The notes under the pieces were generated by a model. It ran no database searches. It had not been told where the DNA came from and worked only from the letters and a program-made list of their open reading frames with translations. Shown piece after piece: positions 48,100 to 60,149 of a stretch of 64,000 bases of DNA. This stretch comes from Torreya grandis (taxonomy: Eukaryota; Streptophyta; Pinopsida; Cupressales; Taxaceae), in NCBI GenBank assembly GCA_037957365.1, contig JARHVA010000666.1, positions 3,002,501 to 3,066,500 on the forward strand. Direction: 5' to 3'. The position numbers and the translations under genes were made by a program. The first letter of the stretch is position 1. Every line of letters starts with the position of its first letter.

Positions 48100-49707
48100 C
48101 ATTATTTTTCAATGAAAGTTTAGGTTAATGTAATTTTAGTGAATTATTATAAGTGAAGTATTTTGGTGGAATGAGTGATTCCATACACTATAGTAACTTA
48201 TGGATGTTATAAAGAAGACACTTGAAGTGTTTAAAGTATAAGTATACCAACAAGAGGGGCCCACATGTAGGGTTCATTAGTATGGGAAATGTTTCAAGAT
48301 GAAATCCAAAAAAAATTTGCATAAGGGATCATGTGTCAAACAATTGTTGGTGGAAGTGGAAGTGTAGATTTGACAAGTGGTGTGTAGGCACATCAACCTA
48401 CACAACTTGAAAAAATATTGTATCATATTTTGATAAATATACCTAAGTATCAAGGTATGGAGGATGTAGTTGATCATGTATGGTAGTAAAATATAGCCTG
48501 ATGAGTAAAAGGAGTGATGTCTCTAGAGAGAAAAGTGATCTAATTTCTAGGACATTATTAGATCTTACACATAAATGGTACCATAAGTTTTATCCCAATA
48601 AAACTAGGGTAGACTTTGATCTACTTAATAATGTTTCTTAAGGGAGTCACATATATTTAAGTACTAAGAATAAGAATTTATCCACTCTAAGATATAAAAC
48701 ATGATGGTTTAGAGAGTGTATGCACATATGATGTGTGTTTTAAGACCTTTCTATTTAAGTTGTATTATGTTATCCACCCACTAAAACATACAAAGTGGGT
48801 TTTTAGAGATTTTTTGATAGATTTTAACATAAAACTAGATATGAAGACATTTTTTGATGTGAAAGAAGCATTGGATGACATGTTTATAATGGAAGTTTTT
48901 GAATACTTTGGTATAAGAGTAATCTCATTTCTTGAGGTGTGGATCTCAAATATGGAAACTTAGTTGTAGAATCTATTTGAAAACATTATGTAAGAATCCA
49001 AGGGAGGATTATGGTGTATATATTTTTAAATAGAGGGACACATGAATAATGATTACACATGCTCAAATGTCCAATTTTTTACTTCACGTTTTGAAGTGTG
49101 TTAGGAAGATCATGATATGATAAGTTATGCCCTGGTTCAAAATGCTAGACAAGTGAAGGAAATGTGATTCAAGATATGTCACACATGCACACATGAAACA
49201 TTAAAATTTTAGGTCATTAAAAAAATATATGGTGCACAAATTAGATAATTTAATCATAGCTAGTTGAATAATTCTTCACAATCTTAAAAACTTGAGCAAA
49301 TGTTAAGATATGGTAGATTATTCTCTATATAATGAGGTGGTGGAATAAGTGGGAATATATATCAAGACTTATTTTTTATGTATGGAACCATTAATCACTA
49401 TCAGGGAGAATGTAAAAAGTTCCCAAACCATACTCATTATAGGAAAAGGCATTATTTTTTAAGATTGTTATAATCTTTGTTATATGATCTTGCAAAAGGA
49501 TAGGTGTCGAAGGGCACATGAAATATTATGATGGTAAAACTTGGAGGAAATTAAATAGTGAAGGAGAATATTTATAAACTAAGTTTAGGCATAAATATGA
49601 ACAATACCAAAAGTGTGGAGTGGACACATAAGCAATGAGATCACATATTCAATAGAAGGATAATATACCACATGATAAAATAATAGTCATAATAAACCAC
49701 TTTGATC
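48100..49707 (+). pseudogene. Possible gag of plus-strand gypsy element
   Basis: Assigned mainly because the protease-RT-integrase of one element resumes at 57,100 beyond a nested insertion. A 76-codon open frame (48,733-48,963) starting MCFKTFLFKLYYVIHP is not recognised. Near 49,375-49,440, YGTINHYQGECKK resembles the end of a CCHC knuckle (G-H-Y-x-x-EC) with its first cysteines lost. The C-terminal gag identity is plausible but unproven. Confidence 0.35.
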
Positions 49708-50889
49708 TATATGCAATGGGAAATGCAATAGATCTACAAATCAATCCTAGTTTGGAGAAGATGAATTCTACTTACACTCTTGATTGGAGATACATTAGAT
49801 AATCAGGGTCATAACTAATATGTATCTACTAGACCTAATCAAGGGATCTCTTACCATAATAACTTCACTAGGGAGGGTTCCAAAACCTTCAGCCAAACAA
49901 AACTATGTAATAATCCTAACTAGGTCCTATGTTTTAATATTCACTAAACTAATAACAAGTAAGTTAAAAGTCTAATCTAGTGTTCACTAAAGCTTTTGGC
50001 ACAAAGTGGGGGTTAGTAAACATAAAAGTAAACATGCATAATAGAATCCTAATTAAGTTATTCATAGGTAAAACTCTTATGCATGGAGAGAGCAATCTAT
50101 TAAAAAGCCATTACTTATGCTACTTCTATCTACTAAAGAGAGGAGTAAAGTTAGAGATACTCACCTTGAATATGAACCTATCGAGACTCAACCTCTCTAT
50201 TGTCCAAAGGTGTTTCACAAGGGTTATTTTGGTTTATAAGGATCACTAAGAAATACTAATGAATCCAAGACTTATCCACAAGACAAGATTATTCTCCAAG
50301 TAGAAACCCTAAGCTAAGACTCCTCAAGTAGAATGGTAGAAGATCATATTTTAAAGAAGCATAAATGAATAATTAACTCTTGTTATCTCCCTAAGAATGG
50401 AAAAATAGATGTGTTTATATAGGCAGATCTAACCCTAACCCCTTCTAAAATTTTAGGCCAACATGGTAGACTCAATCAACCTAGTATTAAAATTGGCAAA
50501 AATTAACTAGGTTATGAACTAGGATGGCCATGGGCCAACCTAGTCCCTAATAAGCTTTGTCAATAACAATACAAGGTCGATTTGGTTGATTATGTCATGT
50601 AAAATACCAAAAAGGGGTTTATGTTAGGGAAAGGGATAATGAAGATGGTAAATGACTAGATGAGGGTGAAAAATAGGAGGTAAAGCTTAAGGGAAAGGTT
50701 TTAATATCTATTTTGATTGATATCAATCAGTAAAAGGGGATAACAATCATGTGAAACACCAATGGTCTACCCACCCCTTTCCCATTACACCCCTTAGGGT
50801 GTGCACTTAGAGATATTGAGACTCGATAGGTTCCTGTAAGATAGAAACTATTAGTGATTGATATAGTTTAAAAATATTATGTGTATACA
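49708..50889 (-). repeat. LARD 3' LTR (element orientation)
   Basis: The outer end reads TATATGCAATGGG on the plus strand and the inner end TGTGTATACA. It keeps the minus-strand TATA box. A plus-strand frame at 49,980-50,249 lies wholly inside and is not a gene. Confidence 0.85.
50413..50423 (-). promoter_or_regulatory. LTR TATA box (minus strand)
   Basis: CCTATATAAAC on the minus strand. The equivalent place in the promoter-bearing LTR (about 56,376) reads CATTATAAAC, so the element's own promoter is weakened. Confidence 0.45.
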
Positions 50890-50911
50890 TATGCCCCACT
50901 CAAAGCTCATC
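50890..50911 (-). other. LARD polypurine tract (minus strand)
   Basis: The minus strand reads GAGCTTTGAGTGGGGCATA directly before the TGTATACACA start of the LTR; GAGTGGGG is purine-only. Confidence 0.55.
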
Positions 50912-52079
50912 ATGTGTCACTTAGGTGCAATAGGGGATGGTGCTTCAAGAAATAACATAGTAACACACAATGTTAAGACTAAAAATAGTTGTAGTATTTT
51001 AAAGTATAAAATAACTGAAAGTAAATGACAAAAATGGAAATAATTAAAAACTAAATGTATGTGTACCTTGACTTACCTTTATCATTGGATGATTTTATAT
51101 TATGTTTGTATTTCTGATCATGGAGGGTATAGAGACTGATTTTGACAAACCCAAGGATATAAAAATAAAGATAAAAAACAAACAAATGTAGGAAAGTCAA
51201 GATAATTGGTGCTATGTGGATGGAACGTACTTAGAAATCTATCAAGCTGGGGTGACAAGTGTTATGTTAGACCAAATGACCAAGTCAAAATTTAGAGTAA
51301 ATTAGGTAACTAAAAATACAAGGCTACTAAAGATCAAAAAAATCAAACAAGTAACCTTAAGTAAGAAAGGAAAACTCACCAAGTCAAACCAAGGATACAT
51401 GTTGAAAGGATGGTAATCAAACATCAATGTAAAATTAGTAACAATCCTTACTTAAAAAAACATGGACAAGTAAAAATATTAAAACTACATTGATATGTGA
51501 TCATTAACAATCCTTACTCACTCAACAATGGAAAAAGGTTCATGAAAGGGAAACAATGTTGATGAGTGATAAGTAACAAGCCAATCTAACTCAATAATGG
51601 AAAAATTACATGAAAGTAGAAATGGACTTAGGTTTCCATAAAAAAGGTAGTATAACAATAAAAAATGGTAAAATAAATTAAATCATATTTATAAATATAG
51701 AGCCATGGTGTAAATAAAGTGATCCATAGTTTCTCAAACATATTGTTTTGTTCTAAAGATAGATAAAATTGAAACAAAGTAGTGCTAGCATGTTTTTGAG
51801 ATGTGAAGAAGAGGAAGTATAGAAACTAGGAAAATGGATTTAGAATCACACTTTACCTATCAAGAGGGAAAATTAAATGGGTGGAGGGGAGAATGAAGGA
51901 AAACCAAGTTAGAGGAACTCTTTATCGAAGTCAAGACACTCAAATTAGTATTGTCAAAACAAGAGGACTTTCAACCTTAAAGACTCTGAAGAAATTTTCA
52001 TAGAAACACAAGTCTTAGGTCAACAAATGAAGTGTGTATATTATCTAATGAAGGTTATATGCATGAAAATTAAAATGAA
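50912..52079 (-). other. LARD internal, non-coding part
   Basis: AT-rich and purine-rich on the plus strand. No open frame of note and no protein motif. AACAATCCTTACT occurs twice (near 51,440 and 51,510). Confidence 0.5.
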
Positions 52080-52380
52080 CCTACCTTCCCACAACATGTT
52101 ATCCATTCCCCAAGACCCCTTACAAAGTCATCGATCTACTGTGAAGATTGGGTACTTTCATGAGAAAAAAGGTAGCACCAAATAGTTTTTTTAATTATCT
52201 TATTCCGATCTACTATCCTATTGTACCCCAATGGACCTCAGACCTATTGTGAGGACAACTATGGAGTTTGAGCTTCAATTGGAAAAAAGAGATGTGCTTA
52301 TAATCATGTCTTTTGGTGTTATTTTTACTTTTGAAATTTGTATGTTGCCTTTTGTAAGTCATTGAATTTTTTTTCAAATG
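52080..52380. repeat. Dispersed sequence shared with 28.8-29.1 kb
   Basis: Counterpart of 28,830-29,090, lying inside the LARD internal region. This shows that the 28-29 kb DNA belongs to a related element. Confidence 0.75.
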
Positions 52381-52865
52381 ATTTGGATTTTAAATTTATT
52401 GATGAATTTTTCTATTCCTCCATATGGATTTGGAAAACTAAACATGAGTGCTAAAGATGACTTTCATTTAAATATTTGGGGCTTGGTTGCTAAGAGAGAG
52501 AACTCAGAGAGCATGGTGTCCAAGAGCCTCATAAATTTAGGTGAAATAAAAGTGTTATCTTGAATTCAACCTTGTTTATCCCATATGAATTGGAAGGAAA
52601 TAAAATCAAGATGAGTGAAACATGAAATAATTTGAATTACTTCAAATCACAAAAATGTGACAAAGAGCAAAAATAAAGGGATACAATGATAGAAAAGTGT
52701 GATTTTTTATCATAATAATGAGGTAAATGTAGGAAAACATGCTAACACAAGTTGTTATGAAAATTTCATCTACAAAAGAAGCAAAAGCTAAAGATAATAA
52801 CAAAGATCCAAAAACTTTTACCCATTACAAAACACATTCTAGATAAGGAATGAAAAGATGGTAAT

Positions 52866-53190
52866 TTTATGAGGAAGGCTAGGTCCTATCCATGGTCTTA
52901 CACATCAACTCATAAAATAGAAACCCATGAGGGTGTGAAAAGCATATGGAAAGTAAATAAGATAAATATGGTATTTGGGAGGAAGGCCAGGTCCTATCCA
53001 TGGTATTACACTACAACTCATAAAAGAAAGACCCAAAAGGTACCAAAAAGTATTAGAAAATGAGAAAATAAAGAGGATTAAATTACATCATGAGGAATAT
53101 AGGGTCCTATCTATGGTTTTATAATGCAACTCATGAAGAAAAAGGAAAACTAAAAGAATAAAAGGAAGGACTAAGGCTTGTGAAAAGTAA
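52866..53190. repeat. 111-bp tandem repeat, 3 units
   Basis: The phrase GAGGAAGGCTAGGTCCTATCC with CATGGTCTTACA starts at 52,866 and recurs at about 52,977 and 53,088, progressively diverged. The frame 52,869-53,063 spans two units. Confidence 0.85.
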
Positions 53191-53744
53191 GATCTATTCC
53201 AAAGGGTGAGACCTGTTAAGTATCCTAAAAAAAAAGTGTTAGATAAATAGCATATATAAATCTTGAAAAGAAGGGAAAGAATCTATGCTAATGTTTATAT
53301 CAAGGATGAGCATGTGAGATACAAGCCTATGTTTCTTGTAAGGTTTATTGAAGTTAAATTAGTTTGGTATCATGCCATGTATAATAAGAGTGGGTATCAT
53401 AAGATGCCCCAATGGGCAAGTGGATGTAGAGATGGGCAATGTAATATACCCCAAAGTCTTAAATGATATGTGGGTGGGCATTTCAAGATGAGCTAAAGGC
53501 TAAAATAATATGTGGATGGGCATCAGAAGATACCCCAAAATCTAAAAAGAGGAAGAAAAGATAAGAAGAAAAGAGCACACCATATAGTGTCTAAATAGAT
53601 TTAGGTTATCCAAGAAGATTTTGATAGGGGATTTCATGATGTTGGATAAAAGGAAAAGGAAAATAAGAAAGACGAATAAAATACAAAGAACTAAGTTGGC
53701 CAGACATAGAAGTAAGTCAGCCAGACAAAAGAGTAATAGAATCA

Positions 53745-54125
53745 ATAAGAGTACAAAATCAACTGGGTCAATTGTGTATTAATGGATAGAAGGCATAAGA
53801 TTATATAGTTGATTGGGTTTATTGTGTACTATTGGACATAAGGTAGAAAAGTACAGAGTTGATTAGGTTAATTATGTACTATTGGATAGAAGGTAGATAA
53901 GGATACAAGGTAGACCAAGTTGAATTAGTACTATAACCCAAGAGGCAGATAAGGGTATAGGGTCAACCAAGTCAAATTAGTACTAAAAATAGGGAGAAAC
54001 ACAGTCTGATAAGGATAAAAGGTTGACCAAGTCAACTTAGTACTATAAGTTGATTGGTAAAAAGGATACAAAGTCATACAAGTTGACTTTGTACTACAAA
54101 CATGATAAAACATAGTCTATAAGAG
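53745..54125. repeat. TTGAC-rich minisatellite 1
   Basis: Six or seven diverged 50-65 bp units. The best-kept core is GTTGACCAAGTCAAC followed by TTAGTACTA. TTGAC words occur as inverted pairs. Confidence 0.75.
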
Positions 54126-54939
54126 GTTGTGTCAAATAGAATGACAATGTGCTAAAATGGGGAGAAACTTTGGAATATAATTGAATCAAGAAATGGAAGT
54201 AAATACATAAATAATTGGATCAATGTGAGTGATCCAATTGGGGCACACAGCACAAACTTTGCACCAATGCTAGCTAATGTAATTTTTTACAATGCAACAC
54301 ATAATGATTAGAGAGCAAGTAGTCAATTGAAAATTAAATACTAAGTGGTTATCCTATGTTTTATTAGATTATTAGAAAGTGTTTTTTTAAGTGTGATAAG
54401 GAAGTTGGCTGAAAATAGGGAACTATAAAGCAATCTATGGATAGTTTTAGGATGTTTAGGCTAAAAGAGATTTACATTGGTAATGGTATTAGCTTGGTAT
54501 TGGTGCCTACCCCATCACTTCACAATCTCACAATGATAAGGGTGCTAGTTGCTTTGACAATATATACCATTAACCACATGTTAAACCTGGCCAAAAAACC
54601 AAGTTAGCTTCCCTTTGGTGATGAAATCCAAGTAGGTAGGCCTTGGAAAGACAAATGTTAAATGCATTTTGAATATTATGTGATTTGGTAGTGTGTAAAA
54701 AGATACAAATAGTGTAACTAAATGGTAATTTGAAAAACCACCTAATTAGACTATGTGAGCTAATTTAAACATGCAAACAATTGAAATTGAAAGTGGGAAT
54801 TAAGAACTAGAAAATAGTTGTTAATTCCCAAATTAAGAATGATATAGAGTTGATTCAGTTAAGATTATATGAAAATGGTATAGAACAAAGTCTATCAGGT
54901 TGTTACTATTTTGTGGAAGCAAGTATTTTAAGAATAGAG
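54126..54939 (-). other. LARD internal, non-coding part
   Basis: No motif or open frame recognised. Confidence 0.45.
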
Positions 54940-55530
54940 TCAAACAGGCCAAATCAGTCTTGATAATATATAGGCTATAAAACTAAGTTGACTAGGTTGA
55001 CTTAGTTTATTGTAGGGTTACAGTTTTAAAGGCTACAAACTTGCACAAAACATAATTTTAATGAAGTATTGAATTGATAGAGAGAGAAAGAGAGGAACCG
55101 TGGTGGGTTGAAAGATGATTATGATTTCAATTTTTTTATTGAAGTGACTTGAATGCTACTTTAAAATTCTATAAATTAAGTCGACCGGTTCAACCTAGTT
55201 TTGCAAAACCTTATGTGTTAAAGCAAGATAATATGACTAAGTCAATCTATTTGACTTAGTTTGTTGATCTAGATGTTGATTGAGAGATTAATTTGACATT
55301 TTAGACTTAGTTTTTTAATCTAGATGCTAATTAAAAGACTAAGTTGACCTATTTGACCTAGTTTGTTTATCTAAATGTTGACTGAAAGACTAAGTCAACT
55401 TATATAACATAGTTTATTGATCTAGATGCTAAATGAAAGACTAAGTTAACTTGTTTTACATAGTTTTATGTCTATGATTAAATAAGAGTATTATGTTAAC
55501 CTATCTAATCTAGTAACTTATATCTGATGA
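54940..55530. repeat. TTGAC-rich minisatellite 2
   Basis: Units of about 60 bp such as AAGTTGACCTATTTGACCTAG then TTTGTTTATCTAAATGTTGA, best at 55,180-55,470. ACTAAGTTGACTAGGTTGAC near 54,973 starts the block. Confidence 0.8.
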
Positions 55531-55686
55531 AGACCTGAACAAAAGTAACAGTCATTTTGATATGACTTTGTGTTAAACCTATGCAAAGAAGTTATAACTA
55601 TACTAGCTAGTTCGACATAGTATCACAAATATATAAAATTAATAAAATGATATAAATAAAAACATGAAATAAAAATTTCAAGGATA

Positions 55687-55710
55687 GGATTCACATCAGG
55701 TTCACCAAAA
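55687..55710 (-). other. LARD primer binding site (minus strand)
   Basis: The minus strand after the LTR end reads TTTTGGTGAACCTGATGTGA. This resembles the TTTTGGCGACTC-type primer site common in Tat-like Ty3/gypsy elements (I count 18 of 24 matches to a remembered consensus). Confidence 0.45.
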
Positions 55711-56831
55711 TGTATGTAATGGGAAACATAATAAATCTATAAATTAATCTTATCTTGAAGAAGATAAATCCTACTTAAACTTTTAATTATGGATCTTCTA
55801 AACCTATCCAAGGGATCTCTTGCTATAATAAATTTACTAGGGAGGGTTCCAAATCCTCCAGTTAAGTAAAACTATGCAATAACCCTACTTAGGTCATATG
55901 TTTTCACATTTACTAAACTAATAACAAGTAAAGTAAAAGTATAATCTAATGCTCACCAAAGCTTTTGGCACAAAGTGGGGTTTATTAAACATAAAATTAA
56001 ACATGCATATTCTAAATTAATCTATGTATAGGTAAAAACCTAAAGCATGAAGAGAGAAATAAATTCAAAAGCCATTACTTATGTTATTTCTCTCTACTAA
56101 AGAGAGGAGCAAAGTTAGATCTACTTACTTTGAATATGAACTCATCGAGATTAAATCTCTCCCTTGGCCAAATGTGCTTTTTAAGAGTTTTTTATGGTTT
56201 TTAATGATTACTAAGAAATACCAAAGCATCTAAGACTTATCCACAAGATAATATTCTTCTCCAAGTAGAAACCCTAAGCTAAGACTCCTCAAGTCGAATG
56301 GTAGAAGAGCAGATTGTAAATAAGCATAAATGAATAATTAACTCTTATCGTCTCCTTGAGAATGGATAAATGGATGTGTTTATAATGTGGATATAACCCT
56401 AAACCCTTCCAAAAATTTAGTCCTACAAGTTTGACCCAATTGACCTAATATTGAAATTGGCAAAACTAACTAGGTTATAAACTAGGTCGGCCATGGGCTG
56501 ACCTATTCCTTAATACAAGGTCGATGTGGCTGACTATGCCATGTAAACTACCAAAAAGGGGTTAGGTTACGAAAAGGGATAATTAATATGGAAAATGACT
56601 ATAGAAAGCTGAAAATAGGAGGCAAAACTTAGGGGAATATTTTTAATATTTGGTTTGATTGATATCAAGTGGTAAAAAGGGACAACAATCTTGTGAATCA
56701 CTAATGGTCTACCCACCCCTTTCTTGGTGTACCCCTTAGGGAATAAACTTAGAAAGATGAAGACTTGATGGGTTCATACAAGATAAAAAGCATCAATGAT
56801 TGATAAAGTTTAAAAATATCATGTGTACACA
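55711..56831 (-). repeat. LARD 5' LTR (element orientation)
   Basis: 1,121 bp, with a deletion of about 40 bp near 55,790 relative to the other LTR. Plus-strand ends are TGTATGTAATGGG and ATGTGTACACA. Confidence 0.85.
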
Positions 56832-57119
56832 AGATGCATGTATGGATAATTATTTATTAGCATAAGGGAGATAGTGAAAAATATCCAAGGTGGGTTGTAG
56901 ATATCCAAAGAGATAAATGTAAATCTCAAGGAGATCTAGATTAAGATTCCAATATCAAAGGAATTTGAGGATGTAATATATATATTGACTTTGTTTAATA
57001 CTATAGGTATGCTTCCATTATTTAGAATTTGGCTAAAAATTAGTATGGGGGATGCATGCAAGTAAGTCTAATGGAGAGACTAATAAATATGATTAGGAGT
57101 TTATTATTGATGCTTTTTT
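56832..57119 (+). other. Host gypsy element resumes
   Basis: Sequence between the nested LARD and the protease. No motif. It is the expected gag-protease linker. Confidence 0.4.
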
Positions 57120-57420
57120 AAATTGTTGTGAGTCATGTAATTTTATAATTGATATGGGTGCATAAGTGAACACTTTGACCCAATATGATTGGATCAAGAT
57201 GGTATGCACTTCATGTTTGTTACCATTAGGATTCTTGAAGGGAGCTGAGATCATGATTCTTGGAGTGAAATTTTAGGTTGCATTTGAAGTGATAGATTTG
57301 GTAAAAATAAATACAAATATGGATTTATTTTAAATTCATTGGTTCTATGATAACAAAGTAAACATTTTCATTACATAAATATATATGAGCTTTGAAAATG
57401 GTAGAGGGTTTTAATTCCTT
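57120..57420 (+). pseudogene. Ty3/gypsy protease relic
   Basis: The reading CLLPLGFLKGAEIMILGVKF, then VAFEVIDLV, has the shape of the second half of plant gypsy protease (the [LP]xG-x-[LI]-x-x[VL] strand and F-x-V-[IL]-D). The PWLYDNKVN-like piece fits the G-x-PWL-x-x-x-x-V end. The active site DTGA is not readable. Confidence 0.5.
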
Positions 57421-58699
57421 TAAATGAAGCACATTATCCTATTTACGTGGAAAGTTTAGATTTAAATGAAGATATAAATCATGTAAATAATATCAATACA
57501 TAATGAAAAGATTACTTACACCCAAAAAACATTAGGTTCTAGGATAGAATAGAAGAAAATATGTTTTAGATACCATTATTCATGTCTGCAAAATATGTAT
57601 GTAGTATGAGTATGAAGTGACTAGGAAAACATGCACACATTAAATATAAGGTATGATAACTCTCTTATAATTGGGGATTTAAGATGTGGAACTAGAAAGG
57701 AAAGGTATGGAATGGTCTTTAACGTGACCAAAAGGTGATTTCCAAAGGTCATAGAAGCACCAAGTAAATCATATTGATGAGAAGGGATAAATTGGGCAGA
57801 CCTCCTCAATGTGATGGTAAAATTTATACAAATACCTATTGTAATATTTTCAATAATTATTATCGAAAGATGAAAAAGAGTGTTTACGCTCATTCACACA
57901 TTATATATTGTTCTTGTGTGATGGTGGGTGATACATAGACCTTACCTTTTTATTTGATTAGTGTGTAAGGTATTATTATGCATGACATTTAGGTGTAATG
58001 ATAAAAATAATGTGTTACCAATTTATCATAGGAGACATCCTATAGTACACTTGGACATGCATGAAAGGCAATGACCTCTGATGTGGTCATATTTTGTTTA
58101 TGTTTATGGATTCATGAATTTTTCCAACTTTGAAGACATTATCATGCACATGGTATGTGGCAATTGAGACAAAGATAGATACTACATTCTAGGGACAATT
58201 AAAGGAGGATTTTATATATGATTTCCTATTCTAATGAAAGAATGAACATCTAAATGCACAATTAAAAATGATATATATTAGTGTTTAATAATTGCGTTAA
58301 GATAGAGAATAGGTTTAGGAACATGAACAATGAGGGATATTTTTAAGTGATAATTTTTTTTAAGAGAATGAATTTTCAAATAATGTTGAAGAGAAGAGTG
58401 TGAGGAAAAAACACAGATGAAAAATCCATCTCAAGAGGACCCACATAAGTTTGGTGGAGGGGAAGGTTTGAAGATGAAAAAATTGATTGAAGATAGGAAC
58501 CACTAATAAATAAAGGATAGTGGATTTTGTGCATAAAAATAATATAGTCAATTATTGCACATGAAGGATGTAAAATTGAAAACTGGGGTTTAATAGACAA
58601 ATGCAAAATTTGTGTGTATCATCAAAATTATTAGATATTTTCAGAGGTTTTTTCCCCAAGAACTACCATGATATTAAATAAGTAAATGCCCCCTTATTA
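57421..58699 (+). pseudogene. Protease-RT linker, decayed
   Basis: No domain recognised. Minus-strand frames in this interval (57,621-57,893; 58,360-58,606) are shadows of decayed plus-strand sequence. Confidence 0.4.
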
Positions 58700-59540
58700 T
58701 ATATGACCATAAATTCATTTTAAGGAACAAAAATAGTGAATAAGAACATGTATAAGATGAATCAAAACATTCGAGCAAGTATGAAGGAGGAGATTGATAA
58801 GATGATAGAAAATAACATGATATATGTAGTAGAAGAGTTTGATTAGGTAATTATTATGGTATTCAACATAAATAGGCATGGGATAATTATAGTATGTGTT
58901 TATTACCACATTATAAATGATCCATTTTTTTATCACCCATTATAAGCATTAGTCATATAGGAAGCGTTGAGGGGAGTTGTTTGATGTGAGATTTACGCAT
59001 TCACAAATAGATGTTTAGGGTATCATCAAGTTAAGATTTTGTATGAGGACAATTCAAAGACCATCTTTGCAAAAAAATGAGGGTCATTTACCTATAATGT
59101 GATGTATTTTTCTTTGAATAATGCATCTCTTGTCTTCTCGTGCAATGTGGTAGAAAAAAAATATATTTTATAAAAAACATTTGTAAATTTATTTTGATGA
59201 TTGGGTTATTTATGGTTTGTAAAATATAACTATGAAAACATATGTTTCATGTTTGAAAGATGAATAAAACTTTAGATATAATTGAATGTGAATAAATGTG
59301 TATTCAAAATAGGATTTATCACACTATTAGGACATGTCAATAAGGCATATTAGTTTATCCTACCAATATTTAAGTGATATTATAACTAGAAGCATCATGC
59401 ACATAGAAGGATGTGCATGCATTTTTGGGACACTAGGGAAACTACCATAATTTATGCATAATTTTGTGCATGTTATAGTGCCTTTAGAATATTTACTCAA
59501 GAAATATGAGAAGTATGGGTCATTCAGGTGGATAAAAATA
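58700..59540 (+). pseudogene. Ty3/gypsy reverse transcriptase relic
   Basis: RT blocks follow in order: MKEEIDKMIENNMIYVVEE (about 58,780-58,840), IIIVCVYYHIIND (R-x-CVDYRxLN position), YAFTNRCLGYHQVKILYED (about 58,995-59,045, matching SFLDGFSGYNQVxIxxED) and FTYNVMYFSLNNAS (VMPFGLxNAP position). Next comes the catalytic block, which in a shifted frame reads YFDDWVIY with FDD intact at 59,190-59,201. NVNKCVFKI with LLGHV follows near 59,285. At least five frame changes or stops prevent translation. Confidence 0.85.
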
Positions 59541-59990
59541 TGTAGCAAGAAGTGTTTGAGGTGTTGAAATAAAAAATATAAAGTATTCTAATTCTATAGT
59601 TTTTATATTGTAAAATTATATTTCATGTGCATGTGGATGCATCTAAATTAGTGGTAGGGGAAATATTTGTTCAACTAGGAGATGGAAAGTTATATCATCG
59701 AATATAGACTATAATAAAAATGTTGTCTAAGGTTGAGCATGATTATATGAAAATGGAGGGGGAAGTGATAACAATGGTTTATGTAGTAAAATATTTCAAG
59801 TAATGTCTTATAACAAATATATTTGTGTTTTTTACAAAAAATAAAGTACTAAAATGCTTAATGAAAAATCTAGTGTTACATGGTTAGATTTTTAGATGGA
59901 TTATGTTGTTCTAATAATTTTAATTTCTAGTGGTAGTGAAACCTAAAAGGTTAAATCTAACTAGATAATTTATCATGCATTCAAAGTAGG
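59541..59990 (+). pseudogene. Ty3/gypsy RNase H relic
   Basis: RNase H removes the RNA template. FHVHVDASKLVVGEIFVQLG (about 59,615-59,680) matches the first-Asp strand of this domain exactly in layout. MLSKVEHDYMKMEGEVITMV (about 59,720-59,780) matches the L-x-x-x-E-x-NY-x-x-x-E-[RK]E-x-L-x-[MIV]V helix with the Glu kept. KVLKCLMKNLVLHG with FRWIMLFQ-like reading (about 59,845-59,925) is the usual LxxLxxK...GRxARWxxLL end. Best preserved part of this element. Confidence 0.88.
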
Positions 59991-60149
59991 GAAGTTGTGT
60001 AACTAATGAGGATGATATGTTATATGTGAAATTATATTAGGCACTGAAAGTACTTAAATAATTTATAGAAATAGATACATATTTTAATTTATAATTTACC
60101 CAAATTATTGGATAACAAAATAAAATAAAAAATTGGTAGTAAGTTTTAA

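Larger units (their letters stand above)
49708..56831 (-). mobile_element. LARD-like non-autonomous LTR element (minus), nested
   Basis: LTRs at 49,708-50,889 (1,182 bp) and 55,711-56,831 (1,121 bp) share blocks such as CACTAGGGAGGGTTCC, AAGCTTTTGGCACAAAGTGG and GAAACCCTAAGCTAAGACTCC. They start TGTATG (TATATG in the other copy) and end TGTGTACACA. Reading on the minus strand gives a primer site next to 55,711 and a polypurine tract next to 50,889, which fixes the orientation. The 4.8 kb between has no gag or pol motif in any frame but several tandem repeats. This is the signature of a large retrotransposon derivative. LTRs look only about 80% alike by rough reading, so it is much older than the copia element. 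Confidence 0.85.

Noticed and set aside
49708..56831. LARD read as a plus-strand element
   Set aside because: No primer site after the left LTR and no purine tract before the right LTR on the plus strand; both are present on the minus strand.
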